A stretch of 64,000 nucleotides of DNA from Caloramator mitchellensis. GTDB taxonomy: Bacteria; Bacillota; Clostridia; Clostridiales; Caloramatoraceae. Below, piece by piece: positions 61,103 to 64,000 of the stretch. The stretch is taken from positions 1 through 64,000 of the forward strand of contig NZ_LKHP01000011.1 of the NCBI RefSeq assembly GCF_001440545.1, read 5' to 3'. Made by a program: the position numbers and the translations under genes. Position 1 is the first letter of the stretch. Each line of letters starts with the position of its first letter. Under the pieces are notes generated by a model that searched no databases, was not told the DNA's origin, and was given only the letters and a program-made list of their open reading frames with translations.

Positions 61103-62594
61103 TTAATAAATAAATCTTGGAATTTTTAAAGTAACCTTTGTTCCCTCATCCAATTTGCTCTCAATGCTTATCAATTCTTTTCTTGGGATGTTGAATAAAA
61201 TTTCCAGTCTCTCTAATACATTATTCATACCAATTCCAGTTATATGCCTCTTATTCAACGCCTCATCATCTGAAGAAATAATCCTCTTGACGCACTCATC
61301 ATCCATTCCCGTTCCGTTGTCTATTATCTCAATAATCACGTTATAGTAGTCTTTATAAACATTCAGGTGTATTTCTCCATTGCGTTCTAAGTTTTGAAGC
61401 CCATGAATATATGCGTTTTCAACTATTGGCTGAATTGTTAACCTCGGCACTTTTACTTCAAGCGCATCTTCGTCTATATCCGTAAAAAATTCTATTCGAC
61501 TTCCAAAACGTATTTTCAAAACCTGCATATAATTTTTTACATGTTCTATCTCATCCTTTAACGGAACAAGGTCCTCTATATTTTTTAAATTATATCTAAA
61601 TAGATAGGCTATATTTTCAATAAATTCAGATGATTTCTCTGCCCTTTCAATCATCGCAAGCTGTGACGCCGCATTTAAAGTATTAAATAGAAAATGAGGA
61701 TTTATTTGCGATTGAAGAAATTTTAGTTCTGCCTCTTTTAATAGGCTGCTCATTTTTAGGTTCTGAAGTTCCTGCTCCTTTAGTTTTTTTTCAACCTCGG
61801 CTTGATTTTTAAGTTCATCTATATAATCGCGAATGCTTCTAACCATTTTGATAAATGCACCAGCTAGAATATCAGTCTCATCCCCTGTATGGGTTTGGGT
61901 AAGTTCAATATCAAATTCTCCCTCTTGCTATTTTTTCAGCTGAATGAGAAAGGTCTGATATAGGTCTTGTTAGATTGTAGGTTGAAACAACTGCAATATA
62001 TAGTGCAAGTAAAATTGAAATAAATATCGCAAATAGATTAAGGTATGTTATAAACCTCATATTATTGTTAATATTCTGATACTTTTCAGAACCGCTTCTT
62101 AATTTAATATCCATCAACTTGTTGTTATATTGATTTATATACTCGCTAATTTGAATTGACCTTTGAAAATTTGCTATATACCTGCTGCTTATTCTTCCAC
62201 GTTTTGCTGAAATGGCTTTATCAGTTTCAAGCATAAGCTCGTCCAGCATATTTCCAATATCCTTTAATATAATTTTATCGCTTTCATTTTCAATTGAACG
62301 GGGAATCTGCCTCGATATCTCCTGTAATTTGTTGTAGTAGTTATAGTAATTTAGAAGATTTTCAGATGATGCCGATGTTAAATATTTTTCAAGCTCCGTC
62401 ATAAGGGAGTTCACATTGTTTTTCAGGTTATTAAGATAAATATAGTCTTCTATTATTTTATTTGTATTATATAATACCACCCTTGCATTGTAATAAGAAA
62501 ATAGTCCCGTTCCGCTCAGAAGTATTATTATGAATATAAAGTATATAATAAGCTTTTTTCTTATCCCAAAAAACTTAAAAATCTCCTTGTTCAT
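61103..62594 (-). pseudogene. YesM-type sensor histidine kinase, split by a frameshift
   Basis: Two reading frames encode the halves of one kinase. The first (62594 to 61911) has two membrane spans and starts a HAMP domain, ending LSHSAEKIARGRI. The second frame (open to 61103) continues the HAMP as EFDIELTQTHTGDETDILAG, then carries HisKA_5 (SQINPHFLFNTLNAASQLA) and an ATPase domain (QPIVENAYIHGLQN, IIDNGTGMD, GIGMNNVLERLEI). One extra G in GGG at 61920-61922 explains the break. It may be a mutation, a sequencing error or a recoding site. Confidence 0.85.
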
Positions 62595-63612
62595 AGCTCT
62601 TCTCCCGTTTCAAAATATTCTTCCTCATCTCTTCTAAGCTTTTAAATTCATCAAGACCATCCTTTGTGATTACCTTTATTTCAGTATCTATAAATGTTGG
62701 AACGCTGTTGCCCCTTTTTATATTATAAAGAGTCTTTACGCTGTCGTATCCCATTTTATAAGGGTCGCTTGCTACCGTCCCATATATTATCTCCTTTTCG
62801 ATATATCTTGTTATTTCCTCTGAGCTGCCATATCCAATTAATATAATCTCTCCAACTTTATTTCTGTCTACTATAAGTTGAGCTGCTCCTAATGTGTCTG
62901 CAGAACTTACCGTAAAGATTGCATTTATATTTTCATCTGATTCTATTATTTTTTGTGTAATCTCCTCTGAGCTTAAAATGCCCATCTTTGAAGTATATGT
63001 TTTAACTATTTTAATATCCTTGTAGTCCTTTAAAGTGCTAAAAAAACCATTCATCTTTAAATTGTTTTCAATAATGTCCTGATTTGAATCGCTGTTTGTA
63101 ATTATAGCAACATTACCCCTTCCGTTAGTTGCCTTTATTAAAAGTTCTGCTGCCCTTTTACCTATCTCATAGCTGTTAGTCCCTGCAAATGCATATCTTT
63201 TGCTTTTATTAGCGTCGTTTTCAAATGTAATTACCGGAATCCCTTTGTAATAGGCTCTATCAATAGCGTTTGTGAAATCCTCCGTTCCAACAGCATGGGT
63301 TATTATCCCATCCACCCTTGAGAGCGTTGCTATATCGATATATTTCAACTCCTCATTCCGGTCATTAAACCTTGGAGCACAAAACTCAATTACTACATTA
63401 TAATCTTTAGCAGCAACCTCTGCCCCCTTTATTACCTCTTTCCAGAATGGGTCAACTGAGTTTTGAACAATAAAATAAAAGTGAAATTGAGGTTTAGAAA
63501 CTGTTGATATTATACTTCTGTCATCAAGAAGCAAAAGAGCTACACCTGATAATATTACAAGTATTGAAAGTATTAATATAGCCTGTCTATATAAATATCG
63601 CAAAATATTCAT
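62575..63612 (-). CDS. membrane-anchored RbsB-type sugar-binding sensor protein
   Basis: Protein of 345 residues. An N-terminal membrane segment (ILILSILVILSGVALLLL) anchors a periplasmic-binding-protein domain like RbsB (FIVQNSVDPFWKEVIKGAEV, VDGIITHAVGTEDFTNAI, GIPVITFENDANKSKRYAF, AIITNSDSNQDIIE, ILIGYGSSEEITRY). It overlaps the kinase start by 20 bases, so it is translationally coupled and probably the extracytoplasmic sugar sensor for that kinase. First gene of the operon. The start has TGGGGGCATTGGG upstream. Confidence 0.87.
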   Translation of the reverse strand: MNILRYLYRQAILILSILVILSGVALLLLDDRSIISTVSKPQFHFYFIVQNSVDPFWKEVIKGAEVAAKDYNVVIEFCAPRFNDRNEELKYIDIATLSRVDGIITHAVGTEDFTNAIDRAYYKGIPVITFENDANKSKRYAFAGTNSYEIGKRAAELLIKATNGRGNVAIITNSDSNQDIIENNLKMNGFFSTLKDYKDIKIVKTYTSKMGILSSEEITQKIIESDENINAIFTVSSADTLGAAQLIVDRNKVGEIILIGYGSSEEITRYIEKEIIYGTVASDPYKMGYDSVKTLYNIKRGNSVPTFIDTEIKVITKDGLDEFKSLEEMRKNILKREKSYEQGDF

Positions 63613-63709
63613 CCCAATGCCCCCAGTCAGAATTTTCTCAGAATTAATTATAACATAAAATTAAAGTGCCCGCCTCTTGACTTTTGATATTTTAATCGTA
63701 AACAGATAA

Positions 63710-63749
63710 AGCCCCATGATAGATGCGTCTTTAAATCTATCATGGGGCT
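63710..63749 (-). terminator. terminator of galT-like gene
   Basis: Perfect 15-base arms AGCCCCATGATAGAT and ATCTATCATGGGGCT around a 10-base loop, followed on the minus strand by TTATCTG. Confidence 0.8.
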
Positions 63750-63765
63750 AATAAATCCATCACAA

Positions 63766-64000
63766 TTAGAATGCCAAGATGCAGGCACTTGTTTCAGGGG
63801 AGACAATATTGGTAAAAAGACCTGTTGCAATTTCAAATCCTGCATGTATGCTAAGCCTTGGGCAAATTCTAACTTGGTAGTGGTAGTACTCCTTCTCTTC
63901 TTTTATAAAGTCAAAATATAAATTGTAGGGAACATCTCCTACATTATTAATTAAACTTTTTATTGTTTCTTGAATAATATCGCTTAGTTTTTCTATTTCT
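63766..64000 (-). CDS. galactose-1-phosphate uridylyltransferase-like protein (C-terminal part)
   Basis: Incomplete at the window edge; the last 77 residues are visible and end ACILAF at TAA 63766. The stretch YHYQVRICPRLSIHAGFEIA followed by TGLFTNIVSPETSA matches the C-terminal HIT-type domain of GalT (pattern PRLS..AGFE..TG...N...PE). A DUF4931-type relative is possible. Directly upstream of the sugar-sensing operon, separated by a terminator. Confidence 0.75.
   Translation of the reverse strand, partial: EIEKLSDIIQETIKSLINNVGDVPYNLYFDFIKEEKEYYHYQVRICPRLSIHAGFEIATGLFTNIVSPETSACILAF

Noticed and set aside
63660-63690. A 24th copy of the repeat near GTGCCCGCCTCTTGACTTTTG
   Set aside because: Only GTGCC and CTTGACTT-like pieces agree. 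The rest does not align and the second end is absent; too weak to call.

Overview
The window is about 64 kb of low-GC Firmicutes DNA. AT-rich promoters, strong GGAGG ribosome binding sites, spore genes (spmA, spmB, a YabE-like protein), chemotaxis genes, a Ni-Fe carbon monoxide dehydrogenase and the SUF system point to an anaerobic, probably motile, spore-forming member of the Clostridia. A thermophilic Clostridiaceae relative such as Caloramator is plausible, but that is an inference. No rRNA, tRNA, CRISPR array or intact insertion sequence was seen.

Layout. 0.6-9.2 kb (minus strand): an Lgt-like gene, two unknown genes, rsmA, rnmV, a G5/3D-domain gene, tatD, a 31-codon small gene and metG behind a methionine T-box. 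This is the metS-yabD-yabE-rnmV-ksgA order of Bacillus. Its other half (yabB-yabC-abrB) lies at 29.8-31.8 kb, so about 20 kb now separates the halves. 9.3-13.1 kb: copper module csoR-copA-copZ plus a lipoprotein. 13.2-17.4 kb: an RDD/FG-GAP fusion protein, a MATE exporter, spmA-spmB. 17.8-21 kb: an unknown gene, and a two-component system divergent from a small secreted protein. 21.3-25.5 kb: nurA-herA-cca. 25.6-29.6 kb: a CO dehydrogenase and an FAD/NAD oxidoreductase flanked by two DUF1450 paralogues. 29.8-36.5 kb: abrB-like gene, rsmI, trmN6-like gene, asparaginase, ccdA-tlpA and a degenerate HD-GYP protein. 36.9-41.6 kb: two amino-acid transporters, a decayed IS256-type transposase and thiT with a TPP riboswitch. 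42.1-47 kb: sufCBDSU. 47.2-54.2 kb: ttcA-like gene, ilvE, a DUF4153 protein, an MCP and cheX. 54.4-63.6 kb: a sugar-sensing and uptake operon (membrane-anchored sugar-binding protein, frameshifted sensor kinase, AraC-type regulator, a second anchored binding protein, and a ChvE-GguA-GguB type ABC transporter). The window ends in the 3' part of a galT-like gene.

The most unusual feature is a family of 46-54 bp interspersed repeats, 23 copies in 64 kb. One end begins GTGACATTCACTTG, the other ends GGACAAG, and TTCTTGA-like units recur between. The copies are intergenic and polarised: in 21 of 23 the GTGAC end faces the nearest gene end or ribosome binding site. Seven genes take their TGA stop codon from that end, and three others (rsmA, spmA, an APC permease) are translated into the element and gain C-terminal residues from it. 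Terminal hairpin variants and a solo palindrome upstream of the asparaginase gene suggest a REP-like element dispersed non-autonomously, but no transposase for it is present here.
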